64,000 nt of DNA from positions 1 to 64,000 of the forward strand of contig CAZAZT010000005.1 in assembly GCA_964489645.1 (NCBI GenBank), in the 5' to 3' direction. The notes beneath the pieces were generated by a model. The model searched no databases. It was not told where the DNA came from and saw only the letters and a program-made list of their open reading frames with translations. Positions within the stretch are counted from its first letter, which is position 1. Each line of letters starts with the position of its first letter. Positions 35,912-46,600 of this stretch are shown here, one piece after another. This DNA comes from JBEEPE01 sp964489645 (GTDB lineage Bacteria; Verrucomicrobiota; Verrucomicrobiia; Chthoniobacterales; Chthoniobacteraceae). Position numbers and translations under genes: made by a program.

Positions 35912-38038
35912 TCAACTGACGTCAGCGAGGTCGCCTCCTTGCTCAGCCAACGCCCAATGCTCCCGATACCTTCGATTCGCTGCATCCTCCAGCATCGGAT
36001 CCCTTTCCAACAGGACAAATGCCGCGCCACGCGCCCTTTGCATCAAATCCACATCCCGGACGAGATTCCCGATACGCACTGGCGCCATCCCACTCTGCGC
36101 AGTGCCAAACACGTCTCCCGGCCCCCGCAACGCCCAATCCGCCTCTGCAATCTCGAACCCGTTAGAGGTCCGCTCCAACACTCGCAACTTGTCCCTCGCT
36201 TCAGGGTCATCACTTGAGGTCAACAACACGCAGTATCCCTTGTGCGCACCGCGCCCAATCCGGCCACGCAACTGGTGCAACTGCGCCAGACCGAACCGTT
36301 CCGAGTTCTCGATCAACATCAGGTTCGCATTCGGCACATCGATCCCAACCTCAATCACCGTCGTCGCCACCAAAACCCTCACGTCCCCCGCGCGAAACCG
36401 CGACATCACCAACTCCTTCTCCTCGGGCCCCATCCGCCCATGCAGCAACCCGCACTCATACGGCTTCAGCGCTTCCACCCATCGCTCGTGCTCCTTCACC
36501 GCCGACTTCACCGGCATCTTCTCCGACTCATCCACCAACGGATAAACGATGTACATTTGTCGCCCCGCCTCGAGAAATCCGCGGAAAAACTCCACCGCAT
36601 CCCCCAGCTTCCCCGCATCCCGCACCGCAGTCACGATCTTGCCCCGCCCCGATGGAAGCTCATCCAACGTAGAGACATCAAGATCACCGTAAACCGAGAT
36701 GGTCATGGTCCTAGGGATCGGCGTCGCCGTCATCACCAAGACGTCCGGAACACGGCCCTTCTCCCGCAATCGCGCCCTTTGCAACACCCCGAACTTGTGC
36801 TGCTCATCAATCACCACCACCCCCAATCGATCAAACGCGTCATCCTCGAACAACAACGCGTGAGTGCCCACCAACAGCTGCGGAACCGTTGGAGGGAGGC
36901 TAGGCCGATCGCCCGTTCCTTCCACATGGCCGCGCAACCACCGCTCGTGGTCGAACAGAGGCAATGGACCACTCTCCTCCTTGCGATTCGCCGTCCGTAA
37001 TCCCACCCGAACCCCCAACGGCTCACACCATTTCTTCAAATTCGCATAGTGCTGCTCTGCGAGTATTTGCGTCGGCGCCATCAACGCCGCCTGAAATCCT
37101 GCCTCCACCGCTGCAAGCATCGCCGAAGCCGCTACCACCGTTTTTCCAGAACCCACATCCCCGTGCAAAAGCCTGTTCATCGGCACCGGTGACCGCAGGT
37201 CCGCAAGGATCTCATCCACACTCCGCTGCTGCGCGCCCGTCAGCGGGAACGGCAACCCAGAATGGAACCGTCGAACCAACTCTCCCTCCCCCGCGTGCAC
37301 CTCTCCAGGCTCCCCTCGCTGCTCCGCACGCTTCCGCGCAATGCATAGCTGCATCCCAAAAAACTCCGTCAGAACAAGATGCTCACGCGCGCGTCCATGC
37401 TCCTCCCACGAATCCGGGAAATGGATCTGCCGCATCGCCCTCGCCCGCGTCCCGCTCACCAGCCCAGCCGGAGCAAGATCAGGCAACTCCTCATCGCTCA
37501 CCTCCTCCAACATCCGCCACACCAACCACCGCATCATCCGCGCCGAAAGCCCCTCCGTCGCCCGATGCACCGGAACAATCCGGTCCAGATGGATCGATCG
37601 CTCCGAATCCTCCTCCACCACCTCGTACTCGGGATGATCCATCAACACCACCCCCGCTCGGCGCTTCGGCCTCCCATGCACAACCAACTCCATCCCCACC
37701 GCGATCGACTTCTCGATCCAGTACGCATTGAACCATCGCAAGGTCACCTTCCCAGACGAGAACGCAGTCACACCTCCCTCGCTCAACTCCACATCAAACA
37801 TCCGCTGGCGGCCGCGTAAGAACTTCCGGGAAACATTCGTCACCACACCCCGAATACACACCGGCTTATCCTCATCCCCCCCAGGGAAACGGTCGAACCG
37901 CGTGCGATCCTCCCAGCGCCGAGGAAAATGCATCAGCAGATCAGCCACCGTCACCAAACCCATCCGCTCCAACTGTTTCAGCCGAGTCGCTCCCATCCAG
38001 CGACATCCAGCCAAAGCATCTTTCCAACGTGATCCCAT
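35912..38038 (-). CDS. recG: ATP-dependent DNA helicase RecG
   Basis: The 708-residue protein has the RecG order of domains: an N-terminal wedge/OB domain (LKQLERMGLVTVADLLMHFPRRWEDR), helicase motif I in HGDVGSGKT, the DEQH box (VVIDEQHKFGVLQR), TATPIPRT, and the second RecA-like domain with HGRMGPEEKELVM, VLVATTVIEVGIDVPNA and QLRGRIGRG. RecG remodels stalled replication forks and branch-migrates Holliday junctions. ATG 38038 gives the usual family length and start; the frame is open to 38128 but the extra 30 residues would overlap pdxH. It lies directly downstream of pdxH on the minus strand. Confidence 0.96.
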   Translation of the reverse strand: MGSRWKDALAGCRWMGATRLKQLERMGLVTVADLLMHFPRRWEDRTRFDRFPGGDEDKPVCIRGVVTNVSRKFLRGRQRMFDVELSEGGVTAFSSGKVTLRWFNAYWIEKSIAVGMELVVHGRPKRRAGVVLMDHPEYEVVEEDSERSIHLDRIVPVHRATEGLSARMMRWLVWRMLEEVSDEELPDLAPAGLVSGTRARAMRQIHFPDSWEEHGRAREHLVLTEFFGMQLCIARKRAEQRGEPGEVHAGEGELVRRFHSGLPFPLTGAQQRSVDEILADLRSPVPMNRLLHGDVGSGKTVVAASAMLAAVEAGFQAALMAPTQILAEQHYANLKKWCEPLGVRVGLRTANRKEESGPLPLFDHERWLRGHVEGTGDRPSLPPTVPQLLVGTHALLFEDDAFDRLGVVVIDEQHKFGVLQRARLREKGRVPDVLVMTATPIPRTMTISVYGDLDVSTLDELPSGRGKIVTAVRDAGKLGDAVEFFRGFLEAGRQMYIVYPLVDESEKMPVKSAVKEHERWVEALKPYECGLLHGRMGPEEKELVMSRFRAGDVRVLVATTVIEVGIDVPNANLMLIENSERFGLAQLHQLRGRIGRGAHKGYCVLLTSSDDPEARDKLRVLERTSNGFEIAEADWALRGPGDVFGTAQSGMAPVRIGNLVRDVDLMQRARGAAFVLLERDPMLEDAANRRYREHWALAEQGGDLADVS

Positions 38039-38093
38039 AGCGCCAATGAAGCCCCGTCCAAACCAACAGCCAATCGTTCTCCTCCACCCCGCC

Positions 38094-38744
38094 TCACGGA
38101 GCCAACCGCTGCACCACCCATCCGCCATCAGACAAACCGTACCTCAGCCGATCATGGAGGCGACTGCGTCGGCCTTGCCAAAACTCCACCACCGATGGCT
38201 TTAACCGGTACCCACCCCAGTGCTCCGGACACGGGATCGGCCCGTCCCCAAACCGCGCCTCCGCCCGCTCAAAAGCCGCCTCCAACTCCGAGCGACCCGC
38301 AAGCACCGAACTCTGCTGCGACGCCCATGCCCCCAACTGCGATGCCCGTGGGCGCGACGCAAAATAGGTCTCGCTCTCCTCACGCGTCGTCTTCTCAACC
38401 TCCCCAGCAATGTTCACCTGCCGCTCCAACGCGCCCCACCAAAACGTCAACGCTGCCTTCGCGCTGCTGCGCAACTGCGTCGCCTTCGACCCTTCGTAGT
38501 TTGTGAAGAACACAAACCCCCGATCATCACACACCTTCAACAACACCGTCCGCGACCATGGCTGCCCCGTCGCGTCCACCGTCGATAATGCCATCGCATT
38601 CGGCTCGATCACCCCCTCACGATGCGCATCCGCCAACCACCGCCGGAACTGTGTCAAAGGATCCGAATCCAACTCCTCTCGACGTAACCCTCGCAACGAA
38701 TAGTCCTGCCTCAAGGCCGCCAACGCTTCAGGTGTAAGTGACAT
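38094..38744 (-). CDS. pdxH: Pyridoxamine 5'-phosphate oxidase
   Basis: The 216-residue protein shows the PdxH pattern: LRREELDSDPLTQFRRWLADA at the N terminus, AMALSTVDATGQPWSRTVLLK and FFTNYEGSKATQL for FMN binding, SRPRASQLGAWASQQSSVL, and the C-terminal VEFWQGRRSRLHDRLRY for substrate phosphate. It oxidises pyridoxamine or pyridoxine 5'-phosphate to pyridoxal phosphate with FMN and oxygen. Length matches the E. coli enzyme when started at ATG 38744; an ATG six codons upstream at 38762 is also possible. recG follows with a 55-base gap, and rnpA is divergent, 88 bases away. Confidence 0.95.
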   Translation of the reverse strand: MSLTPEALAALRQDYSLRGLRREELDSDPLTQFRRWLADAHREGVIEPNAMALSTVDATGQPWSRTVLLKVCDDRGFVFFTNYEGSKATQLRSSAKAALTFWWGALERQVNIAGEVEKTTREESETYFASRPRASQLGAWASQQSSVLAGRSELEAAFERAEARFGDGPIPCPEHWGGYRLKPSVVEFWQGRRSRLHDRLRYGLSDGGWVVQRLAP

Positions 38745-38832
38745 CTTCTCACCATAGACCATCCCCCGAACATCGCCATCCCATCAGCATCCCCAGCTTC
38801 ACTTCGCCGCGCCAACCGCCCATCCTCTCCCC

Positions 38833-39237
38833 ATGCCTAAACGCCGCTTCGTCCGTCTGCGAGCATCACGCCTCTTCCGCGAGGCCCGTGCCAAAGGCCG
38901 TTCCGCAGCCGGCAAATGGTTGATCGTCAACATTCAATCCCTCGATCCGCAAGACGGACCCGCCCCCCTTCCCTCCGCCGGATTCGTCACTTCCCGAAAG
39001 GTCGGACGAGCCCACGACCGAAACCTCGTCCGTCGTCGACTCAGAGAGATCGTCCACTCCCTCTCCGATTCCCTCCTGCCAAACCTCCGCATCGTCACCA
39101 TCGCCCGCCACTCCGCCGCCAAGGCATCCTACGCACAACTCATGATCGAGTGGCGAGGCCTGCTCTCGCGTCTCGGCGCGCTCCTCAAAGATCCGCAACA
39201 CCGCGCCCAACGTCAGGGCAAAGCGAACGCAACGTAA
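38833..39237 (+). CDS. rnpA: Ribonuclease P protein component
   Basis: The 134-residue basic protein carries the RnpA signature GFVTSRKVGRAHDRNLVRRRLREIVH, with the RNR-like motif (here RRRLRE) that contacts P RNA, and an N-terminal LRASRLFREARAKGR helix. It assists the RNA subunit in removing 5' leaders from tRNA precursors. In most bacteria rpmH (ribosomal protein L34) lies directly upstream and yidD/yidC downstream; here the 88-base region upstream has no L34 frame and the downstream gene is a convergent PQQ dehydrogenase whose end overlaps the rnpA end by 25 bases. The start ATG 38833 gives the usual N terminus. Confidence 0.93.
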   Translation: MPKRRFVRLRASRLFREARAKGRSAAGKWLIVNIQSLDPQDGPAPLPSAGFVTSRKVGRAHDRNLVRRRLREIVHSLSDSLLPNLRIVTIARHSAAKASYAQLMIEWRGLLSRLGALLKDPQHRAQRQGKANAT

Positions 39238-41330
39238 GCATCACCGCTCCGCGTTCCCATTTTCCCACCGCCGCAAGCGATCACCACATACTGGCGCGCG
39301 CCCACCGAGTAGGTCGCCGGAGTCGCGTACCCCCCAGCTGGCAGCTCCGCAGACCACACCTCCCGTCCCGTCACACGATCAAACGCTCGGATCCGCTCGT
39401 CCTTCGCTGCCGCAATGAACACCAGACCTCCAGCGGTGACCACCGGCCCCCCATAATTCTCGGTCCCCGTCTTAGGAATGCCTCTCTCCGTCAACGCCTT
39501 GATCTCCCCCAATGGCACCTTCCAAAGATACTCCCCCGTGTTCAAGTCAATCGCGTTCAAGGTTCCCCACGGCGGCTTCACAGCAGGGTAACCCTCGGCA
39601 TCCAACCAACGATGATACCCCGTCGAGGTGAACGGGATCCCGCCCAGCACCTCCGCACCACCTAACTCTCCCCGACCCCCATCGGCCGGTGACGCCACTC
39701 CCAACAGAAAATCCGTCACCGCACCCCGCTGCGCATCATTCAAAAAGGCGAACGATGGCATGACCCCTTTCCCCGTTTTCAAGAGGTTCGCAATGTCCTC
39801 CCGCTTCATCCTTTGCCCAAGATCCACCAACGCAGGCACGTTCTGGGCCTTGTTGCCTGAGCGGTCGGGTGCATGACACGCCGCGCAGATCTGGACATAG
39901 ATCGCCTCTCCCGCAGCGACACCTTTCCCCTCCGGCCGCTTCGCATCGATCATCGTCAGGACCCACGGCATCTCATTGCCGTTCACATACATGATCCCCT
40001 CCGGCGACGTGGCCGCCCCACCCCACTCAGCGCCGCCATCAAATCCAGGGAAAATGATCGTCCCCTCACGACTCGGAGGCTGGAACAGCGCATGCGGACG
40101 AAGCCGCGAAAAGCGTTCCAACGCAGCACGATGCGCCTCGGGATTCAGATCCGTCAACTCCGTCTGCGTCAGAAGCTGACGAGAGAAGGGCGCCGGCTTC
40201 AACGGGATCGGTTGCGTCAGCGATGCCGATTCTCCTGGCATATCTGACGAAGGAACAGGCACTTCTCGGATCGGAAACAACGCTTCTCCGGTCTCACGGT
40301 TGAATACGAAAACGTGCCCGGATTTGGTCACCTGAGCGACAGCATCGATCCGACGCCCTTGGTGATTCACCGTCAGAAGGTTCGGCGGAGCGGGGAGATC
40401 GCGATCCCACAGGTCATGATGCACCAACTGCTGATGCCATATGCGCTTCCCTGTTCGGGCGTCCAAGGCGATCAAGCAGTTCGAGAAGAGATTGTTACCG
40501 ATGCGGTTGCCCCCCCAAAAGTCGTAGGCCGCCGAGCCGGTCGGACAGAACACGATCCCTCGCGCTTCATCCAGCGCGAACCCCGTCCAGACGTTCGCGC
40601 CACCGATGTACTTGTGCGCATCAGGCGGCCATGTCTCGTACCCCTCCTCGCCCGGATGAGGGATCGTGTTGAAACGCCAGACAAGGCGCCCCGTCCGCAC
40701 ATCAAACGCTCGGATCGGGCCCGGCGCCGCCGGTGCTGGCCCCTCTCCCAACCGCATACCCATGATCACAAGATCCCCGAAAATCACGCCCGGCGTCGTT
40801 GAGTTCAACGCCAACCCTCCGATGTCGCGACCCATCTCGCTCTTAAGATCCAATGATCCTCCCTCCCCGAAAGACGGGATTCGCTTCCCCGTCCGCGCAT
40901 CCAACGCATGGAGAAAACGGTCGTTCCCGTAAAGGATCCGCGCCTCTTCCCCCGACCGCCAATGCATCAGTCCTCGGTTCACGCCACCCTTCGCCAATCC
41001 CTCTTTCGCGGGATCGAACCGCCACAGCTCACGCCCACTCCCCGCATCAACCGCAAACGCCACCTGATCCGCGCTCGTGCCATAGAGCACCCCGCCGACA
41101 ATCAATGGATTGCACTGGATCTGCGATCGATTCGATGCGGATGCACCCCCCGACTGATACCTCCACACCTCCTTCAGTCGTCCCACATTCTTCACATCGA
41201 TCTGGTTCAGTACCGAGTAATGGCTCGATGCCTTGTCGCCCAGATATGCAGACCACTCAACGTCTGCAGCGAAGCAACCGACAAGACTCACACACCACAA
41301 AACCCATCGATAGATCACGGATGAAAGCAT
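39213..41330 (-). CDS. Secreted PQQ-dependent dehydrogenase with inserted cytochrome c domain
   Basis: The 705-residue protein has a signal peptide (MLSSVIYRWVLWCVSLVGCFAADVEW) and a quinoprotein propeller with W-motif blades such as GRELWRFDP and GKRIWHQQLVHHDLWDRDLPAPP. Inside the propeller, rather than at the end, is a cytochrome c-like insert with CAACH at 482-486 and a likely Met524 haem ligand in GVMPSF. The final blades include GTLNAIDLNTGEYLWKVPLG and GGYATPATY, as in membrane glucose dehydrogenase-like quinoproteins. It should oxidise a sugar or alcohol in the periplasm with PQQ and pass electrons to the haem. No pqq biosynthesis gene is in the window. Its 3' end overlaps rnpA on the opposite strand by 25 bases. 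Confidence 0.9.
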   Translation of the reverse strand: MLSSVIYRWVLWCVSLVGCFAADVEWSAYLGDKASSHYSVLNQIDVKNVGRLKEVWRYQSGGASASNRSQIQCNPLIVGGVLYGTSADQVAFAVDAGSGRELWRFDPAKEGLAKGGVNRGLMHWRSGEEARILYGNDRFLHALDARTGKRIPSFGEGGSLDLKSEMGRDIGGLALNSTTPGVIFGDLVIMGMRLGEGPAPAAPGPIRAFDVRTGRLVWRFNTIPHPGEEGYETWPPDAHKYIGGANVWTGFALDEARGIVFCPTGSAAYDFWGGNRIGNNLFSNCLIALDARTGKRIWHQQLVHHDLWDRDLPAPPNLLTVNHQGRRIDAVAQVTKSGHVFVFNRETGEALFPIREVPVPSSDMPGESASLTQPIPLKPAPFSRQLLTQTELTDLNPEAHRAALERFSRLRPHALFQPPSREGTIIFPGFDGGAEWGGAATSPEGIMYVNGNEMPWVLTMIDAKRPEGKGVAAGEAIYVQICAACHAPDRSGNKAQNVPALVDLGQRMKREDIANLLKTGKGVMPSFAFLNDAQRGAVTDFLLGVASPADGGRGELGGAEVLGGIPFTSTGYHRWLDAEGYPAVKPPWGTLNAIDLNTGEYLWKVPLGEIKALTERGIPKTGTENYGGPVVTAGGLVFIAAAKDERIRAFDRVTGREVWSAELPAGGYATPATYSVGARQYVVIACGGGKMGTRSGDAYVAFALP

Positions 41331-41369
41331 TCCGCCCTCCCACGCAACCCGCGTGCCGTTCCATGAACC

Positions 41370-41591
41370 TCAAGACCGGCCGATCCACCGCAAGCACAGC
41401 GTTCCCAACACGCTCAAAACCAAGCAAGTGACCCATGGGAAATGCACGGTCACCCCGCTCCACTCAAAACTCAGATCCCCAGGCAACAATCCTCCGCCAG
41501 AACCCGATCGTCCTCCGCTCACCCACAACAAACCACCACTCAGCGCCACCCCAAGCCCCACCAGCACCAACCACTTTCCAAACTGCTCCAT
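41370..41591 (-). CDS. DUF2905 family small membrane protein
   Basis: The 73-residue protein has two hydrophobic helices joined by a short loop: KWLVLVGLGVALSGGLLW and WVTCLVLSVLGTLCLRW. The loop contains LLPGDLSFEWSGVTVHFP, which matches the LPGD-i..y-fPl..C pattern of DUF2905 proteins. Their function is unknown. ATG 41591 gives a protein of usual size; the frame runs on to 41663 into typA. It lies 71 bases after typA and 39 bases before the PQQ dehydrogenase gene on the same strand, so the three may share a transcript. Confidence 0.82.
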   Translation of the reverse strand: MEQFGKWLVLVGLGVALSGGLLWVSGGRSGSGGGLLPGDLSFEWSGVTVHFPWVTCLVLSVLGTLCLRWIGRS

Positions 41592-41662
41592 CCGTCCATC
41601 GAACCCTCCACCTCGCCGCACACCCTCCAGCCAACAGCCGGAGGGCACACGCGCAAAGGACA

Positions 41663-43480
41663 TTACCCAATCTTTCCTGAAGCCCGCTTGCGCGCCGTTG
41701 CATCCAACAGCTTCTTCCGCAAACGCAGACTCTTCGGCGTGGCCTCCACGTACTCGTCAGGGGCGATGTACTCCAACGACCGTTCCAACGACATCTTCAG
41801 CGGCGGCGCCAACTGGATGCCCTTCCCGTCTCCCTGCGAACGCATGTTGGTCAACTTCTTCGCCTTGCACGGATTCACCGGCATGTCGTCCGGCCGCGCA
41901 TTCTCCCCGATGATCATCCCCTCGTACACCTCTTCACCCGGTTCGATGAACAAGCGACCGCGCTCCTGGATCGAATCCAACGAATAACTCGTCGAGATGC
42001 CACCCTCCATCGCGATCAACACCCCGTTGTTACGCGTCGGGATCTCCCCACGATACGGTGCGTATTCCTTGAACAGGTGCGACATGATCCCGTGCCCCTT
42101 GGTCGCATTCACCAGATCGGTCTCAAACCCGATCAACCCACGCGTCGGCGCTACCGCTTGAACCGTCACGCTATGCGGCTGGTGATCCATGTTGATGATG
42201 TCCGCCTTCCGGGCTGCCAACGATTGGAGGATGTCCCCCAAGTTGTCATGAGGCACATCAACAAACACCGATTCCATCGGCTCCAAAAGCGACCCATCCT
42301 CCGCCTTCTGGAAAATCACCTCAGGACGCGACACCAACAGCTCAAAGCCCTCGCGCCGCATCTGCTCAACAAGAACCGCAATCTGCATCTCGCCTCGAGC
42401 CTTCACCTCAAAATGCCCCGCCACGTCCGTGTCGGAGAACAGCAACGACACATTCGTCCGCGTTTCACGGACCAATCGCTCACGGATCTGACGCGCCGTC
42501 AGCAACTTCCCTTCGCGACCCGCCAACGGCGAGTCGTTGATGCAGATCTTCATCGTGATCGTCGGAGGATCGATCTGCACGAACGGCAATGGCTCCCGAT
42601 CTTCCGTGTCCGTGATCGTCTCCCCGATAAACACATCCTCGAATCCGCACACCCCAACAATGTCCCCAGCCGAAGCCTCTTGGATCTCGACCTTCTGCAA
42701 TCCCTGATGCCCGAACAGTGCAGTCACATTCTTCTTCTCACGCTTGCCGTCCGCATGGATGCAGACCACCGATTGCCCCACCTTGATGGTCCCCGAGACG
42801 ATGCGCCCGTAAGCGATCCGGCCCAGGTAGTCCGAGTAATCGAGGTTCGATACCAAGAACTGCAGATGATCCACCCCAGACGGCTTCGGCGCTGGGATGT
42901 GTTCAATCACCGCATCAAACAACGGACGCATGTCCTGAGCTTCCTGACCCACCTCGCGCATCGCGTATCCGTCGCGAGCACTTGCGTAAACCACAGGGAA
43001 ATCCAGCTGCTGATCGTTCGCGTTCAACTCCAAGAAAAGCTCGAACACCATGTCCAACACCTTGTGCGGACGCGCATTGTCGCGATCGATCTTGTTGATC
43101 ACCACGATCGGCTTGGCCCCATTCTCTAACGCCTTCTTCAAGACGAACTTCGTCTGCGCCTGAGGTCCGTCATGCGCATCCACCACCAACAGAACCCCGT
43201 CGATCATCTTCATGATCCGCTCCACCTCTCCACCGAAATCCGCGTGGCCGGGAGTGTCCACGATGTTCACATGGTAATCTTTGTACCGGAACGCCGCGTT
43301 CTTCGCGCGGATCGTGATCCCCTTCTCGCGCTCAAGATCCATGGAATCCATGATGCGCTCCTCCTGCACAATTGCTTGGTTCGAACGGAACGTTCCAGAT
43401 TGCTTCAAAAGCTGGTCCACCAAGGTGGTCTTGCCGTGGTCAACGTGCGCGATGATCGCGATGTTTCGGATGTGCTGCAT
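41663..43480 (-). CDS. typA: GTP-binding protein TypA/BipA
   Basis: The 605-residue protein is a translational GTPase with G1 AHVDHGKTTL (residues 11-20), the switch I segment EREKGITI, G3 DTPGHADF and G4 NKIDR, then the EF-G-like domains III and V and the BipA C-terminal domain with the TypA-specific TRGLIGFETDL and KGHGIMSHLF segments. It binds ribosomes and is needed for ribosome assembly and growth under stress or low temperature. Length is normal. The start ATG 43480 follows a GC-rich inverted repeat at 43501-43523. DUF2905 and the PQQ dehydrogenase follow downstream. Confidence 0.96.
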   Translation of the reverse strand: MQHIRNIAIIAHVDHGKTTLVDQLLKQSGTFRSNQAIVQEERIMDSMDLEREKGITIRAKNAAFRYKDYHVNIVDTPGHADFGGEVERIMKMIDGVLLVVDAHDGPQAQTKFVLKKALENGAKPIVVINKIDRDNARPHKVLDMVFELFLELNANDQQLDFPVVYASARDGYAMREVGQEAQDMRPLFDAVIEHIPAPKPSGVDHLQFLVSNLDYSDYLGRIAYGRIVSGTIKVGQSVVCIHADGKREKKNVTALFGHQGLQKVEIQEASAGDIVGVCGFEDVFIGETITDTEDREPLPFVQIDPPTITMKICINDSPLAGREGKLLTARQIRERLVRETRTNVSLLFSDTDVAGHFEVKARGEMQIAVLVEQMRREGFELLVSRPEVIFQKAEDGSLLEPMESVFVDVPHDNLGDILQSLAARKADIINMDHQPHSVTVQAVAPTRGLIGFETDLVNATKGHGIMSHLFKEYAPYRGEIPTRNNGVLIAMEGGISTSYSLDSIQERGRLFIEPGEEVYEGMIIGENARPDDMPVNPCKAKKLTNMRSQGDGKGIQLAPPLKMSLERSLEYIAPDEYVEATPKSLRLRKKLLDATARKRASGKIG

Positions 43481-43500
43481 AAGTTGGATGAGGTTGGAAT

Positions 43501-43523
43501 TGCGGGGGAATCAAAGCCCCGCA
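43501..43523. repeat. GC-rich hairpin in the typA 5' leader region
   Basis: TGCGGGG (43501-43507) and CCCCGCA (43517-43523) pair around nine bases, 20 bases before the typA start. No T-run follows on either strand, so it is not a standard terminator for the giant gene upstream. It could be a leader hairpin. Confidence 0.35.
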
Positions 43524-43611
43524 GACCGACCGCGGGAAAATAGCCTGACATGATGCAGCGCACTTTCCCCCATTTCAAGCGCTGGCGCACATCTATCTCC
43601 CTACCGCCCAC

Positions 43612-46600
43612 TCACGGACGCTCCCGCTTCTTCTTCTCATCGTCAGGATTCGCGTCTCCTCCTCCGTAACCGACCACCTCCACCGAGATGATCGAAAGAA
43701 CCTCCTCCTGCGGAACCGAAGGCTTGGCCTGCTTCGTCGACTCCCCCCCAATCCCGGCCGTCGCGCCCGTCGTGCTCGACGCAACCGACATCGCTCCCGC
43801 ACTGACCGATACCGAGACAGGCGCAGCAGGCACCCCAGCACTCGCACCCGTCACCTGGATGTTGGTCGAGTTCAACACCTGGACCGCCGCAATGTTCAGG
43901 TTCCCAGACACTCGGATCCCCGCATCTCCCGCATCCACAAAGCCTCTCGGCGCAATCAGGTCAATATCCCCAGGCGCAATCCCCGCCACGCTCGTCAGCA
44001 CCCCAATGCCTCCCCCCGTTGCCAACCCCGCTAAGTCGGTTTTCACCGACCCCGTCTGCGTGTCGATCACCACCCGCGTCGGCGGTGCCGCCTGAACCGT
44101 CTTTGAAGACGCCCCAGCAGCAATGTTACCCGTTGATGCCCAAATCACCTCGCTTCCACCGCGCAAGGTGAAAATGCGGGATGTCCCCACATTCACGCTC
44201 CCATTCACGAAGATCGAGATATTGCCACCAGCCTCCGTCAATACCCCTTGGTCCTGCGCAGAGTTCGAAGAAAGCTCAACCCCAACCGTCACATCGCCGT
44301 GAGGCGCCAAGATCGAGACATCACCTCCACTCCGCGTCTTCACACCCCTCGACGTCAACGTCACATCCCCAGATCGTGACACTCCACCGAAAATCGTCTC
44401 CACCGCTGCCGTGCCATCCCGGTAACGCGCATCGGCACTCGCACGCCCCGAATCCCGCAAAAGACGGAACAACACACCCAATCCGAACAACCGACGCTCC
44501 GTCGCTCCCATCTTCGCGAGATGCTCCGCCGTGACCGGACGCACCCCGCCAATTTCCGTGGCGCCGATCTGCTTCAGAAAATCCCCAAGCCTCACATCCC
44601 CCAAACCGTCCAAGAACCCGCCCAAATCCAAACCCATGTCGAATCCGCCTCCCGGAATGCCCGCCGCCAAAACGATCCGTGCACCCTCAACCGGCAAATA
44701 GGGATTCCGCTGGTTGCCAATCGTTGTCACACCCAAGCCAGTTCCTTGCTCCGATGTCGGCCCAATCCCCAACCTGAAATCGCGACCCGCCACCACCTCC
44801 AATGTCCCACTCCCTCCCAACTGCAAATCCCCCTCCATCGGCGCCTGCCCGAAATTCAGGATGTTTCCGGTCGCCCGACTTTGAACCCTCAATGCAGAAC
44901 TCGGATTGAACAGCACCACATCCCGTCCCGCACCAACAACAGTCCGGTCGCTAACACCCATGTTCTGTCCGTACAACGAGAAGTCGGTCAAATCCCGCTC
45001 CGCCTGCACTCTGGCCGACTTCGGAGCGAACAAGGTCAGCCCAGAAATGTCTCCGCCCAAAGCATACATCCGCACGGGATCCGCATCCCCGAAATGCAGC
45101 AATCCCGATGCATGCAACGCCTGCTTCACCTGCAACGAATCCGCTGCCCCCGCCGTCGCCCCCGTCTCCGCGAACAATCGGTCCACCGCCGATAAGAACA
45201 GATTCTCCGTCGTCACATTCGCCGTCTTCCCATCTCCAACCAGCGCCCGATACGCGTAGGGCATCAGCACACTCGGAATCAAACCGGGAGCAGCGTCCGA
45301 AACATTGATCACACTCCCAGCCCACGCAACCTGCGAACTCCCAGGCACCAACTGCGACGAAACCCCGTTCGGTTGCAAACCGTTGATCGAACCGCCCGCC
45401 GCAAACTCCAATCCGCCCACCGCCGACGGCGCCAACGTCACGTCACCAACCAAGTTCAAATCGCCACCGAAAGCGCTCACCTTCAACGAAGGCGGCATCA
45501 ACCCTGAAACCGTCCGGAAAGGTGTCACCTGACTCTCACTCAAACGAAGCCACGGCTGGAAATAGGACGCCGACGGAACACTGCCTCCACTCAATAGAAG
45601 CTGTTTCTCCATCCACGCCTGAAGCAGTGGCTGGGCACCTGTCTCACTTCCAAACGTCACATTCCTTCGCAACGTCACATCCCCACCCAGCGAGACAACA
45701 TCAAGCCCCGCCGTCTCCGAGTACGTGGAGAAATACGTCTTGTACCAGAACGTGTTGCCAATACCCGCAGGCAACAGGAAGGGATTGGCCACAGGCCCCA
45801 GAAGAACATCCCCGTTCGCCACCACGTCAAATCGTGACTTCCCCACAAACAGCGTGGTCGGCATCCAAGACAACTCTGACTCACCGGCATCCCCAGGCCG
45901 CAGGTTCGTGAGAGAAACCGACCGCGCAGCGTTCGTCGTCACCGCGCCCGAAGCAGTGATCAACCCTCGCCCTTTTTCAACATAGAAGACGCCGCCGCTG
46001 ACATCCCTCCCGGCCCGAACCACCAGATCGCCTCCCCCATATTCAACCATCCGCTCACTCGAGGGGACCCCTTTCGCCATCCGCGCATTCGTCGGCAAAA
46101 CCGCATCCACATTCATGACATCCCGACCCGCCTCCAGCCTTACGCTCCCTCCCCCCAAGGCACCAACGCTCTGGAAAAAGTTGCTCGGATCAACCCACCA
46201 AGTCGTCGAGGACACATCGCCCCCATCCCCCAACCCGAACTGACCACTCGCAGAGTCGACATAGCCCCTTCGATACAACCAGTTCATCGGCAACTGCCGC
46301 GACGAATCCGCGATCAGTTCCCCACTCGTGTTCCGCGTCATCCGAACCAGGTCGCGCCCCGCCCCGATCCGCACATCACCACCACCGAACGCGTATTGCG
46401 CCACCCCCAAACCCTGCACCGCACCAAGCGTCCCCTGCGTCCCAAGCACCTTCGGCACAGGCACATCAAAATCGCCTTCGGCCATCACACGGGTCGGATC
46501 CGAAAGCCGCACCCCCGCCGTGTAGATCGAGGCGAATGGATTCAAAAATCTCACATCTCCAGCCACCGAAACGTCAATGTCACCGCTCCCCGTTCGGATC

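Noticed and set aside
42077..43129. Plus-strand open frame (350 codons) opposite typA
   Set aside because: Arg/His-rich translation without motifs; typA on the other strand has every GTPase motif.
43501..43523. Intrinsic terminator after the giant tpsA gene
   Set aside because: The stem is perfect but no T-run follows on either strand, and it lies in the typA leader region.
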